DNA of 64,000 nt, taken from positions 62,001 through 126,000 of the forward strand of contig AZLU01000114.1 in the NCBI GenBank assembly GCA_002224055.1. Reading direction: 5' to 3'. This document shows positions 13,010 through 25,109 of the stretch, one piece after another. The position numbers and the translations under genes are program-made. Source of the DNA: Pezizomycotina sp. ARF18 (taxonomy: Eukaryota; Ascomycota). The notes below the pieces were generated by a model. That model did not search any database, was not told the origin of the DNA, and saw nothing but the letters and a program-made list of their open reading frames with translations. The first letter of the stretch is position 1. Every line of letters begins with the position of its first letter.

Positions 13010-14109
13010 GTCTATATGCATACACGTGTACTACGACTTGGTCACGGCGGGCCAAACGCAGAATCGGACGTCACTCCCAAGGAAACATATACAATTTTAT
13101 GACTCTCTAATATTTCCTTTGCTCCTATTTTTTATAACAGGAAGGCGTTGATTGATTTTTTTTTTCTTTCTCGAATGGATATGATACGCTTCCCATCATC
13201 AAAAAATACCCCTTTTACCACCTTCATACTTTACCCGCGATTACGGTACCTTTTGTTTAACTTTGTTCTCTACGGTATGGGACCTCGAAGGTGTTTAACG
13301 AATTCCTTTTCTTGGTTTTCTTTCTTATAGCACTTTCACACTCCCATGTCTCTTGTATTCCTCATTTCCCTTTCATTATTATGTAAAATCACAAAAATAC
13401 CCAAAGGTTTGAGATAGCTCTCACAATAATCGGAGAGGCTTGGACTTGGTGAGATGATTATTATGTGTATTCTAATTAAACTGCTTGGCCTTTTCCATCT
13501 CTTTTTACTGTGATACCGAGAAGCCTTTAAATTCGAATACTACGATATTATATATCTATACTTACAGGTCTGAAGAGTAGAATATATCATACTGTACGCC
13601 TTATGGCTTGATATGGAATGGATAGGTCGACGCGGAGTATACCCATTCCAAACTGCATGTGTGGATTATAGCTCAGCGTAACATTAGCTCAGACTTCTTC
13701 AATAGGAGGGTATCTAAGTCTACTCTACTGTCCTTCATGCTTGTTAAATAGAGGCCTCTTGGTAATAATATGCAACCACTTAATTGTTCTTGCTTGTAAT
13801 TTGGCTAAGGATTGAACCGATCTTTCTGATATCTTAAAACCCAGAATGACATGAAAATAAAAGGCAGCAAAAAAAAAAAAAAAAAAAAAAAATTATTGTA
13901 CAACCGGGTGATGGTCTTTTAAGAACAGTACAAGTATCTCCTGAATAAAGGAATACAACGGAAAACAATATAGACCGCCAATTGTTTGCAATAGAAAGAG
14001 GAAACAGAAATTTGGAAAATGATACAGAGTTTTCTTTTTAAGCCAGATGAACAGCTTCCGTCTCAGGTCGGTGCCTGTGCATTTTAGATGGAGAGGAGAT
14101 AAGCTGGTT
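13010..14109. other. 3' intergenic region between convergent genes
   Basis: The region lies between the ends of the convergent RhoGEF and FIP1 genes. It contains an A24 run (13869-13892) and an alternative longer frame of FIP1 reading to 13893. Nothing else is recognisable. Confidence 0.6.
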
Positions 14110-15619
14110 CTACCATCTCCCTCTTCCCTGCCACCGCCCCTGTTCATGTTTCCGTAGCCTCCGTAGCCACCCTGGTTGCCAAAGTTGCCCATCTGCTGCT
14201 GGTTCTGCTGGTTACCCGCTTGCTGTTGCCTAAAACATATGGAAAACAATTGGTTAGCAAATAGCTCCCTTAGTAATAATAATGATAGAAAGAGGGTTTT
14301 GTGATAACGTACATCCTATTCTGTTGCTGCTGCATCTGCTGCTGCTGCATGTACCGCTGCTGCGCTTCGTCGAAACCACCCTGGCCGCCGCCACCTTGGT
14401 TAAACTGCCCCTGATTAAAACCGTCGCCGGGACCTTGCATGCCGCCCTGCATACCACCGCCTTGATCCCCCTGGTTGTACTGCCCGCCGCCCATCTGCAT
14501 GGCGTTCTGCTGCATGGCGTTCTGGTTAGGACCGCCACCCTGCTGATTCCCCTGCTGCCCTGTTGTTGAGCCGCCGCCGCCGCCATAGCTGCCGCTAGCA
14601 TCTGCTGCTGCTGCGGGCTCATATCCTGCCCGCCGCCGCTGCCGCCGCCTTGGTTCATCATGTCCATGCTGAAACCGGGTGGCATGCCCGGCATGGGGGT
14701 AGTCCGGGTATACCGCCGCCCATAGCGGCGGCCATCATTGCCATCTCCGGTGGAATTCCGGGCGGCATCCCTTGACCCGCCGCCGCACCCATCATCGCCA
14801 TAGCAGCGGGATCCATCATGCTGGTCATCATCATCATCTCCTCCATCATCTTTTTAGGATTGTATTCTTCACGCATCCCTTCCTGCTTCTGGCAGTACGC
14901 CGTCCACGTGAACTCGTCGAAGCCGTAGTTGAAGTAGTCCGTCACGTCCGCGCCGGGATTCCGCCAGGGTTTCGAGGGTAAAGAGTCGAGGGATATCGAT
15001 GTTAGCTTTTGGTTCGTCGAAGGGTGGACGGGGACGTCCTTAAGGTCTAGCGTGGAGGTTGCGGTTGGGGGTGGAGTCGGTTGGCGGACGCCTGCTGCTG
15101 TTGTTGTGGGCGTTTTTGCGTCGGATTTTTTCGCGTCTTCGGTCGCGCTACGCTGTGATGTTGAGGGGGCCATGCGGAGGTTGTACCGCGACGGTTGCGG
15201 CGGCGGTTGCGCCTTTTGGCCGTCTTTGCGCTCGAGTACGAACGTTACGTCCTGTTTAAACATGACAAAATGAGTACACCGAGTCCTCTCTTTGTTTATC
15301 TTGAGTATTGACCGGGAAGGCTTCTACTTACATCCTCGTCCTCTTCAACTTCTACTTCCTCCTCGTACTCCACCTCCTCTTCCTCGTCGCCGTCTGCATT
15401 CTCGTCGCCCATCTTCACGTCCCCACCGCTGCCGCCGCCCATTCCTGGTATTAGCTGCGATGGAGCCGTGGCTGGATTCGGCGTTACGTCTTTTGTTAGT
15501 AGCTGCGATATCGAGGGACCTGCGCTGTCGTTTTGCGCGGGAGCTGGTGCAGCCGGTTGTGCTAGCTTCGGAGCGGGTTCTTCGTCTCCGTAGAGAAAAT
15601 CATCGTCGTCTTCGTCCAT
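14110..15619 (-). CDS. fip1: pre-mRNA polyadenylation factor FIP1
   Basis: FIP1 is a subunit of the cleavage and polyadenylation factor that tethers poly(A) polymerase to the 3' processing complex in the nucleus. It begins [15 protein letters not shown] (15619), an acidic N-terminus that ends in a run of Glu/Val/Glu. A GTAAGT...TTTAAACAG intron joins it to [11 protein letters not shown]. The Fip1 signature is present: [20 protein letters not shown] followed by [16 protein letters not shown] (about 14880-14990). After it come Met/Gly/Gln-rich repeats with CAG/GGC runs. A second intron (about 14233-14320) precedes the last exon ([27 protein letters not shown]). The read frame then runs on to 13893, but one extra G in the run at about 14126 would give the usual arginine/glycine end RGRGRW, stopping at 14110. 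A frame change near 14570 also breaks the repeat part. Confidence 0.92.
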
Positions 15620-16207
15620 TGTGGATGTTGTAGGTTAAATAAACAGGATAAGAAAACAGAAGGGGAAGGAAGCTTTGTTAGACGACAATTTGCGTCTTTT
15701 TGCCTGTTTATAGAAGAGATTGAAGGTGAAGGTTAAGTGAAGTGAATACTTAAGTACGCGATGGCTTGTTATATAGTAACTGTTTTGTTTGATTGCTAAG
15801 AGAGAAAAGTGAGAGAAATGCCTTCAGAGCTTCTTTCAACTTTCTAAATTTCAATTTGGCCTAGGGGTTTCCTAAGCCGCATAAAAGCTTGCCAAGAGCC
15901 AAAACAAGAAACGCGGCAAAAATTATCAAGTGAGTGAGCAAGTAGTATTTTCTTTCTCTCCTAATTCTTTGGTGTCATAACAAAAACAACTATCAACTAC
16001 CACAACCTCCTCTCATCACGACAACAACTCTTCTCCCTTATCCTTTTCCCTCACTGTCACCATCGCCGGGGGCTTTTCATCACCGCAGGCCATTGCTGTT
16101 GTCGCTCGCATATACCTTGTCGGCTTGGGGTCTATTTCTTTTGGATCGCTTTCGCGTCGATTTCCTAAACCGCAATCCCTTTTCTTTCCCTAGTAAACAC
16201 AAGCATA
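15620..16207. promoter_or_regulatory. shared divergent promoter region FIP1 / NUP49
   Basis: 588 bp separate the two start codons on opposite strands. It holds pyrimidine-rich stretches (15951-16050, with CTTTCTCTCC and CTTTTCCCTC) just upstream of NUP49, as is common in fungal promoters. No TATA box stands out. A bidirectional promoter is inferred from the layout. Confidence 0.5.
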
Positions 16208-17697
16208 ATGTCATTATTTTCGAGAATATCTCCTCCCGGAGCGATAAACACGACCGCGGCGCAGAGTTCTTTGTAAGTATAAACGCTTTCATTCTTCAAC
16301 ACTGCCGTTTCCCTGGTTTTTATGCTAATTGATCTTTTGTTCTTCCAGCCTCTCCCCAACATCAACACAACCCGCATCGGCTGCACCACCGGCCGCTTCC
16401 TCGCTCTTCGGTTCCCAACAACCACCGGGCTCGGCTCCTGCGACAGGGACGACGTTTGGTCAAGCCGCTGCTACCACAGCGCCGGCAGCGGGAGGACTCT
16501 TCGGTGCGTCTGCGGCAACGGGTGGAGCGACCGGCGGACTCTTCGGGCAATCGACGTCTACACCTGCTGCTGGCGGAGGAGGGTTATTCGGTGCATCGAC
16601 CACGACCACATCGGCGGCGGCGGCCGGTGGTCTTTTTGGAGCGTCTACGGCGACGGCGCAGCCATCGTTGGGCGGGGGTTTGTTCGGGGTCAGCAGCAAC
16701 AGCAGCAACAACCGCCGACGCTAGGAAGTAGCCTGTTTAGTGGCCAGCAGCAGCAGCAACAGCCGTCGCTCGGAGGGAGTATGTTTGGAGGACAGCAGCA
16801 GCAGCCGCCGCAGCAGCAAGCGGGCGCTAGCATGTTCGGGAATACATTCGGGGCGAACCAACAGCAGCAGCAGCAACAGCAGCAGCAACAGCAGCAACAA
16901 CAGCCGCAGGCCGTCGAGATGAACTTTACTAACATGAGGGGGACTACGAGATACGAGGAGCTTCACGAGTCGATAAAGAAGCAGCTGGATATGTTAGAGT
17001 ATGTTAAAGACTATTTTGATTGCTCTTTACTTTTGAATTTATGCTGACATTGGTACACGAACTAGCGACCACATTTCGAAGCAGATCAAGATATCCCAGG
17101 AGCTCGGCGCAAGGGCTATGGGCCAGCGCGAAGCCATGGAGTCCATCGAAGCCGATGTCGATCTTGTCTCTAGGGTACGTACAACATCCACCATATCTAC
17201 CAAAATCATACCGTATATACTAACGTATTAAATTTTCTAAGAAATACTCAACCACCCACTCCGTCCTCGTCACGGACGGCACCTCCGTCGGCCACCTGCA
17301 AAATAACTCCTCCCGCCTCCTCAACACCGCCTCCCTCTCCACCCGCACGATCGACATCCTCCGCATCCACCCGTCGCAGAGGTCCGCGTACCTGCCCGCA
17401 CACCACACCAATAACGTTGAGTACAGCCTGATCCCGTACTTCCAGGAGATGGCCGGCGACATGGAGCGCCGCGCGGAGAACTACATACGCGCCATGGGAG
17501 AAGTTGAGCGTACCTTGGAGGGCATGGAGAAGGAAGTCGCGACAGCGGGCGCGGGCGGTAGCGGTGGCGCGGGGGAGAATAGGATTAAGGAGGTGGTTAA
17601 GGCGGAGAGGATGGTGTTTACTGGTATGGTTGCTGTTGCGGGTAAGGTTGCGGGGTTGAATGAGGATTTGAAGGATTTGGTTGGGGATCGGAGATAG
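16208..17697 (+). CDS. nup49: FG nucleoporin NUP49 (p58/Nup58 family)
   Basis: NUP49 is a component of the central-channel Nsp1-Nup57-Nup49 complex of the nuclear pore, mediating transport through its FG repeats. It starts MSLFSRISPPGAINTTAAQS (16208). An intron (about 16273-16349) follows, then repeated GLFG/SLFG units (AAGGLFGASAATGGATGGLF and others), a poly-Gln tract (16860-16913), and the conserved helical C-terminal region beginning RYEELHESIKKQLDMLE. Two further introns give MLDDHISKQIKISQELG and VSRKYSTTHSVLV. The C-terminus has PYFQEMAGDMERRAENYI and ends LVGDRR (17697). The assignment to NUP49 rather than NUP57 rests on this C-terminal coiled region. At about 16690 the FG frame changes in GGGG before the CAG repeats; one missing G restores GLFGGQQQ. 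This is most likely a consensus error. Confidence 0.82.
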
Positions 17698-20600
17698 AGG
17701 GATGGGTTGTATACGGTTATTTTTACTTTTAGTCTACTAGTTTTATTTTTGTTGAAGGATAAAGGGTTCTCATTACTTTCTACTGCAGTTTTATCCGTCT
17801 TTCCATTGTTATTTGGTTTATTTGACTTTTTTCCATGCTTCGTGTCCTTTACCATTTTTTATAAACAAGATCATCAAGCAGCCTATGTATACTACGCATT
17901 CTAACAGCACTTTACACTACGTCAAAGAACTAAAATCCTAATAATCACCTCTAAAAATCACGTAAACATTATAGATTTAATTTCCTATGTTGGTCTGGTG
18001 ATGTGCCTCGTTTGGTTGATTATACAGACTTCTGCCTCTGCACCTGCTTCACTTCTGACTCCGACTACGAATTACAAAAGAAAAAAACCTATAAGAAGAA
18101 ATAAAACAAAACCGATACAGTAATTATCTTTCATTTCGAAGAAAAGTTGTAATACTGTTGGGAAATTTCTATGAGCTTGCTGGCTGTGAGAAAGGTAGAA
18201 AGAAACAAAGAGCGGTAATATCAGTGGTGGCGACTTTTAGATATTCTTTAAATTGTATCATTGATAACTGTTGTCGTCTTGTCTCTTCGCTATGACTCCA
18301 GATCCCAAACGTCTGCGCCTTTAGGTTTTTGTAATGAGTATGCGGTAGCGAGAGTATTTCCAGACCCAACAAGATGCGATTGATCAAGATTATAGATTTA
18401 CTGGGTTCTGTTCAGCATCTATGCCACCGGGAAGTTTTTCATCTTTCTTCGACGAAGTTATGACGCTTTGCTATTACGTGACGGTGGCTACCGGTATCCG
18501 AGGGGCTTTTTTGGCGCCTTTAGTGTGGGGCTTTATGCGTCCTTGATACTCTTAGCGGTCGCTAAATAGAGCTGTTCCTTCGGACATCCTGTTCAGACAA
18601 TGCGATCGTGGTGCGACTATGAGGTAGGGCCGAATTCTTGCCGTCCATAACGCGAAGTATGTTTAATGGAGTCTTTACGGACTAAATATGTGGTGTATGA
18701 TTTGATGCACGCCTTTTCGGGCCGTATGGATGAATGTCAAATTATTCGGCGTATCGAGGGAACCTGAAGGTGGTGTTGTTTATGTTGGTTGGGTCTTTGA
18801 GAATGGCTTAACGAAAGACTTTATCGATCGGTCAGATTTTGCTAGAAAATTATTAGACGGATATTGGACGGTTTAGCTTTTCTTTATCATATTTACGATT
18901 CATCACAGCCTTTGACCTATATTCTTTGGGCATGTATTGATAATAGCTGTATCAAGCCTCCGGACGTCTAGAGCGCTTTGTTAAAGAGTACCTAATAGAC
19001 AGAGTTTATATAAGAGCAGGCGAGGCGACTGGTTATAGCATTATCGCGAACTCTCTTTAGATTGATATCTAATGACGCCGGATAGGCTTTAACGATGAAT
19101 TATGCAGCGGATGCAGCACGAACAGTTAATATAACGTGATGTGAAGTGTTGGGAATGAATATTCGTCTGTGTTGTGTGACTTTCGGTGGCTGTTCTCGTG
19201 GTATGATTTTCGCGGTTTTATTGACTTCGGTTTATGGACCAAGGTTTTCTGGTTTGTCGCGAGACATTTGGGTTTCTCTTCGAGTTTTGGCGTACATGAT
19301 ACATCTGGTGTTGTAACTGGCGCAAGGTGTATGGATTGCTTGTATCGACAAAGCTCACAGCATTTGTAAGAATATAGAGTACTCTTCTATGGTAGATGTG
19401 ATACCCAGCAACGGTCTGTGGAGTATTGAACATCTTATAACTTCACATCCCAAACTCTGTGTACAGCTTTTTGTACGTAATAATATTCGTATGATGATGC
19501 GTTAAATAATACTCTTGAATAGCATAAAGGAGGTGTTGAGATTAAAAAACACTTATCGAGAAACCTCGTTCTCCGTGTCGTCGGTTTTTGCGGAGTATCT
19601 CGCGTTTTGTAGCTGTTTATACCGGTCGGAAGAAATTTATGGATATGTGTACAGGGTAGAAGGCGACTTTTTCGTCTTTGGTCTACAATATCGTCACTCC
19701 GGCCTGCTACGATGAAAAAGCGGATAGTATAACCCGGTGATGTCGGCGACGGCTGGTCTGGGTATTTCTACTGGCTGATATTGCTTTGATGGGGTACTAT
19801 ACACTTCCCACAGGCCTGCAAGGTCTAGGAAACGAATAGAACATCTATATTTGGGCGGTCTGCATTTTGCGGATTTCAAGAGCGATTTCGTGAGCGGAGT
19901 GGATGTTAGGTATCAGACTGAGCTGGCTGTATCTGACATTATCATGTCCGATTGAGCCATCTAATAAGAACCCGCGTTCTGAGAACTTGACGATAATACG
20001 ATCGTGGACGGGTTGGTAAAACGAGATTTTATTTGCGAGAAGTCATGTTGGTTCTTATGATTGCCGATCGGTCCGTGTTAATGAAAGGAACCGATTCTGA
20101 AATCAAGTATCTTGTGCCGTGAACTGCATTACGAGGGTACCTGAAGCTGTATTTTTTTGGAAACCATATCACATGTCATTCAATACAACAGAGGGCGGTT
20201 GCTAGCCATACTCTGGCGTCAATAAATCTATTTCTAAAGCCTGGAAGCCTCTGGATTCATCTGGAAAATTTTGTACCTGCAATTGAAGAGCTGATTCCGT
20301 GAGATATCTAACCCGCGGTTATTAAAAGAGACGAAGTTGATGCGGGTTCTGGATAATCCTATATATCCGAAATTTCTACGTTGTTAAACTTATTACTTTC
20401 TGGGAAGTGTAAAAATGATTCACTTTATGTAGTGAGCTTTAAGTTGCCACTTTTTGATGGTTCTTTCGTTGCTTATTTGTTCCAGAGAGGCCAATAGACG
20501 AAATGAAAGGTGGAGATTGACTGTCTTTCGGAAGTTTATGGCTTCGTGACGGTCGTGATTGTTCTCGTTTATACCTTACCGGGCCTGTTATCGGTCCCAA

Positions 20601-21890
20601 TATCCCAGTAAAGCTAGAAGGAGATATAAGAGCAGGATTTAGCGCATCATTGAGAATGAACTTATATTTTCTGAAAATCGATCTTCGATTGTATTTAGGA
20701 AACAAAGCCCTGATTTCAATGCACTTTGACTATTTAAGCCGGTTGTGGAATCAGCGTTCAAGAAGTATCAAACTCGAATGTTCCGCTCTGTGCAACTGGG
20801 ATCGCCGCCTGATTTGAGAACTCTGGTTTACAGTGGCAAGGTCTTGTTTATGCCCTTCCTGTACTCATCCTTTCGCGCTTGGTGCCGTTGATATCCATTG
20901 GAAAGAGTATATATATGAAATATATATATGAAATATTGGGCGTATTTTCACTTCAATATGTGCTGGCATGTGTAACAGCTTTAATCGTACTGTAGGTGTT
21001 GTAGTCGTGATGTCTTTTGTTTTTTGTACTGGTGTATCAGGAGCCTATTCTCACTGACGAGTTTATCCCATGCCTGTACGACTCTTTTCCAATAGGATCT
21101 TGATTGCTCAGCGGTTGAATCTTGGCTTAGATTATATCAGAAGCTGTAGCAGATAAATTGCGGGGGCACACATACTAGCCTTCGCCTCGTTCCATAAGAT
21201 AAGCATGGCAATAGTGATTCCGGGCGAGATTTGATTTCAGGTTAGTATTAGTTGTGAGGATAGTAGACGCGAAGCTATTGGAGACTAGTCTCAGTGAATG
21301 TGTCTTGCTTGGTTATATGTATATCTACTGAGGATCTTGGAGCGGCGGTGGAATTGCATAATTTTCAAACGATTTGTGAATTTCTCAGGAAAAAATGGTT
21401 AGATTATTTGGCTAGAAAAAAAAAAAAAAAAAAAAAAGGAAAATGTTCAAGGAAATTTGCACTGCTCAGCCACTTGAATACCTCCTACTCTGTAACAAGC
21501 TTATTATTTTTCTACTGGAGTCTTGTGAAGTCTCCTTATTCTCATCGGTACGTGATATTCAGAAAGTCCATATTCCTGTCCCAATAATGTGTCTGGAAGT
21601 ATACAAAGTCTCGACCATTCAATTGAAGTTTCCAAAGGAAGTCGTCTAGTTCTGGGGACGAAACTCTTCCATATTCTTCATATCCATCTAGCTATTTCAG
21701 ATCCTTCTTCCCTTCACCGCCCACTTTCCTTTCTTCTTCTCGATGATATACCTTTTACTACTTCCTACTTGTGAGTTTCCTATCTACAGTGCCTCAACAA
21801 TGATTACGCTTACCAGTGAAAATAGTGAGAAATGGTGTATCGGAGGATATATAGCTGACGAGTTTGACAAGCAAACAAAAACAACACATA
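17698..21890. other. 4.2-kb stretch without recognisable genes
   Basis: Both strands were read. Short open frames occur on the minus strand at 19218-19433, 19694-19879 and 20439-20705 with protein-like composition, but no motif identifies them. An A22 run lies at 21416-21437. Base composition is not extreme and TA enrichment is not obvious, so repeat-induced mutation is not evident. It could be decayed sequence of any kind. Confidence 0.45.
21416..21437. repeat. A22 tract
   Basis: Uninterrupted run of 22 A. Confidence 0.9.
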
Positions 21891-22384
21891 ATGCCGCGCG
21901 ATCATAACAAGCGAAAGGCTACAACAAGTATAGGCACGAGGAGAAGATTGAGTTCCGCAAGAAGAGCAGATGGTAATTTTCCTTTTCTTTAAACAATCAG
22001 TTTATAGACAAAAGAAATGTAAGAAGACTGTAAGCCGAGAAATGCCCTGTTTTTTCTATATAAATAGGTTCAAATCTGAGCATGAGGCAGTCGGTGGAAG
22101 AAATAAAAATGCTACCAGTACCAAGTCATTCCGAGAGAGCCTACCCTGCAATGGACGAAATTTCTTGGTAAGTTCTCATTCCTCAGATTTTCTTTTCTGG
22201 TGCATCTTAGAGTATCGATATATTATTTACCGCATCGAAATTCTAATCGCCGTTGATCCGAGCCGCCCTCAAGAGAGACCGAGACCTCAAGCTCGAAGAC
22301 GTTAAACGCTCGCCGGACCGCTGCTAGGTGCGGATCTACTCCGTGGAAGAATATTTTCTGCAGTTCTGGAAGGAGTGCCTTTAA
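21891..22384 (+). pseudogene. small spliced gene, paralogue of the 25.1-kb gene (EEYFLQFW end)
   Basis: Exon 1 (21891-21972) encodes a basic peptide starting MPRDHNKRKATTS. A 95-bp intron with GTAATT and AAATAG ends leads to exon 2 (22068-22167), ending at a GTAAGT donor, whose best frame reads RQSVEEIKMLPVPSHSERAY. The last block encodes LIRAALKRDRDLKLED and, after one in-frame TAG, VRIYSVEEYFLQFWKECL (stop at 22384). The tail matches the EEYWLQFW end of the gene at 25110-25579, and KRDRDL matches DRDRKL there. I cannot find an acceptor that keeps frame into the last block, so this copy is probably damaged, or the assembly has an error. Function unknown. Confidence 0.5.
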
Positions 22385-22671
22385 GCACAGGGAATAAACC
22401 AATAAATGTTCTATAGTCAATAAAATAATCAATATCATTGGCTTTTTCTCCTACTCCGTCTTACTGAATGTCCACTGATATCATGGTCAGACTAGCTAAG
22501 TAGTACTTAGGCATGATCCTCTGCGCGTCAAACTCATCATATTGCTTCCTGTCTTTATTAACAAACATAGGTATATTGGACTAAATGTGTATGTTTTGGG
22601 CCTATTAGCTATTTATACTATTGTAATAGTTGCAATGAATTTCGGTACCAACAAAAGCTTTGGGATCAGAA

Positions 22672-23842
22672 TCAGAATCGAATCAATGAAGCTTCGAAGC
22701 TTGATCTTGATGCTAGAAGATATTGGCTACTTAAAGTCCCAAAAGTATCTAGGTCCGAAGGCGTTGGCTTCTCTTTCAGAACGGCACTAATCAAACCGAG
22801 GAATCCATCTATTTTACGGTCCCTCGCAGGATCCGTCTCGATGCGGTTTTTTTGCGTTCCGCAGGCGTGCAATACGAAGATCGGCGAGGTCGATCCCTTC
22901 TGGGTAGCTGCCCGCTGCTTTCCTCTTGTCTTCCAAAAATTTCGGGCCTCCATCTTTCTTGCATTACACCTGTTATTACCGATGAGACTCGACTTTAGGG
23001 CGGCTTCGCCAAGAATCGTGCCTTCCATCGGTTTGGAATTGAGGAGGCTAAATGATAGCAAATGACGCTTCGAAGCCTCTCCGGATGAAGCACCGCCTTC
23101 CTGCCAATCCAGATCAAGGAAGGAAGTCAAGTCTCGAACGGTCGCGAGGTGTTTGGAGATGCTTGCGCTAAGATCCGATGACATCTCTTCGATGGCGGCT
23201 ATGGCGAAGACGTCACATCAGTAGCGGCCCGACGCGCTCCGAAAGTTATACGCCACGTTATCGGGTTCGGAAGCAACGTGGACGAATAATTGGGCTTTCA
23301 CGTTTGGGAAAGTTCCGCCACACTGCTCAACCACTTTCCGGAAAAGCGATGATTTGAGATTAACAATATCTTGCATTCCTTCTCTCCGATGCTCTTAGTC
23401 AAGGCATCGTACAATACATCCTGATCGAGTTGTTGTTTACGGATCCTTCCCAGGACGACATTGCCGGTCTCTTTTCCGTGCGCGCTGAAAACGATGATAG
23501 CTTTATCCCCGCTTTCAATTTTGCTACCTAAATTTTCGGTCCACTCCATTACCGTCTCTTTGAGCTGACCGTCCAGCACTATTTGATAAAATTTCTTTCC
23601 CCGCGCCTCGTTGAAGGTATAAATGTCCTGTCTTGGTAGACTCGGCGTGTCGTCACGTCCGAACCTCGGTACTTGTTTGCTCACGCCGCACGTCTCGACG
23701 GCATCGCTTAAATCGTAAACGGTCAAACACGTAGGTTCGGGCCGTGTGCGTCGAATGTTTTAGAGAATGCGATGAAATTGCAGGTGGGAGCTTCGTCCCC
23801 AGGAGACGCTCCGAGGACCACCAAAGCGTGGGTGTTCTTCAT
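22672..23842 (-). CDS. caspase-like (clan CD) protein with catalytic Cys position replaced
   Basis: Reading from MKNTHALVVLGASPGDEAPT (23842), the protein continues after a one-base frame change at about 23725 with CLTVYDLSDAVETCG. It then has the strand GDKAIIVFSAHGKETGNVVL and the block CKILLISNHRFSGKW. In fungal caspase/C13-like proteins the first block carries the catalytic His (AHG) and the second normally reads like SNACYSG, with the catalytic Cys. Here that position reads Arg (SNHRFSG), so the copy is predicted inactive if the alignment is right. A second frame change follows at about 23320 and a third at about 23215, before a C-terminal region to 22672 (SISKHLATVRDLTSFLDLDW). Length is about 390 residues if the frames join. 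Similar domains occur as death-effector modules in fungal immunity-like proteins; that role is inference. Confidence 0.55.
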
Positions 23843-24403
23843 AACGCCGAAGTTGTGGACGAGAGCAAGCCGCAACCAGCAGAGACTTTAATAAGGAGGA
23901 GACGATGTCGGCGATGGGCATGGCGATTGGGTTGAAGGATGTTAATGAGTAAGGTGTTACTACTTCTCAGGATCCTGGAGTTATACTTAGTGAGCCAAAC
24001 TTCCGCTCTCCTAACGATAATGTAGCATTCATTTCCACAGCAGCTCTATTCTGTTTATTTACTTATTTTTACGAAGCCAGCCATATATATAGCCTATTTT
24101 TTGCAGCTGTTACTTAACGGACTACTATTACTGATCCCACGAAAAAAGCCGGGCTGCGCAATCTGCTTTACGTAATCAAACGACAGCGCACGCTACTAGT
24201 TCGACTTCCCCGTAAACGTACACGTTTAATAAACATTCTAAGTCTTTAATACCTTATAACCAACCTCCACAGATACGTCTAGGACTACTCCACCGTCGGC
24301 AAAAAACCGCCTATTTATGGCGTACTACGACAAAAGCGCAGCTCTGAGGGTAGTTATTTATCCATGAGCGATTAGGGGATTAAGTAGTCTGTCATTCTGA
24401 CTC

Positions 24404-24439
<36 letters not shown>

Positions 24440-25109
24440 AGATTTTACATTTCGGACCTAGCGATTGACATTTATTCTGAAGCCTGGGAACTGGATCCTG
24501 ATGTCTCGAGGAATGTGAAATGCTCATGACGTTGGGTCCTGACAGGAAAAAAAAAGGCTCAGCATCTTCGTATATTCTAACTAAGCCTTTAATACATTCA
24601 ATGTTTGTTCATGAGAGATATTCGCGAGATCAATGGGCTTTTGATTCTACGTATTTCGAGCACGCCACTATGACTATGACTATGTTTTGCGGACGGCATG
24701 TTATCCATCATTGATACTCCTAACAGCTCAATTTTGCTTTTTGGACGATCTGAAACGTCCTTTTTTGAAAGTGGATAATTTGAAAGTTCATATCCGTCCG
24801 CCAGACAACTTGCAACTATTAAAATTTCTAAACATTCCAGGTCCAAGCGTTCTCCAAGCCCCCTTGGTCATCGCTGGTTATTGAGATTTATAAAGGTCGG
24901 CAATGAAAGTCCATAAGCGACAAAGAAAGGTAATGCCGCGTTCTCTCAACTTTTAATCTATTGATCCAATTTTTTAACGCTTGAGTAGTACGGATACATA
25001 TATACACAGAGCTCCATCACTGTTATAAACTTCGATCGAAAAGTAATGTTGGCAATCTCCTAAGCGAGACATACACGTGGTAATGATCAATCTCTCGCAA
25101 AAAAAGAAA
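23843..25109. other. intergenic region, T29 tract, no gene recognised
   Basis: It includes a T29 run (24407-24435). The minus-strand frame 24598-24846 has no recognisable motif. The stretch 24120-24360 is GC-richer than its surroundings but gives no coding or terminal-repeat signature that I can name. Confidence 0.45.
24407..24435. repeat. T29 tract
   Basis: Uninterrupted run of 29 T, followed by ATAAAGATTTTAC. Confidence 0.9.

Noticed and set aside
14254-14694. Alternative Met/Gly/Gln-rich protein on the minus strand
   Set aside because: Part of FIP1 after an indel-like frame change, not a separate gene.
16690-16966. Cys-rich and Leu-rich minus-strand frames
   Set aside because: They are antisense translations of the CAG/CAA (poly-Gln) tract of NUP49.
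18400-21300. Possible relic of a retroelement in the gene-free stretch
   Set aside because: No reverse transcriptase, integrase or terminal repeat could be recognised, so no family can be named.
22061-22085. Possible tRNA T-arm (GGTTCAAATC)
   Set aside because: No pairing stem around it and no acceptor, D or anticodon arms nearby; it lies in a putative exon start.
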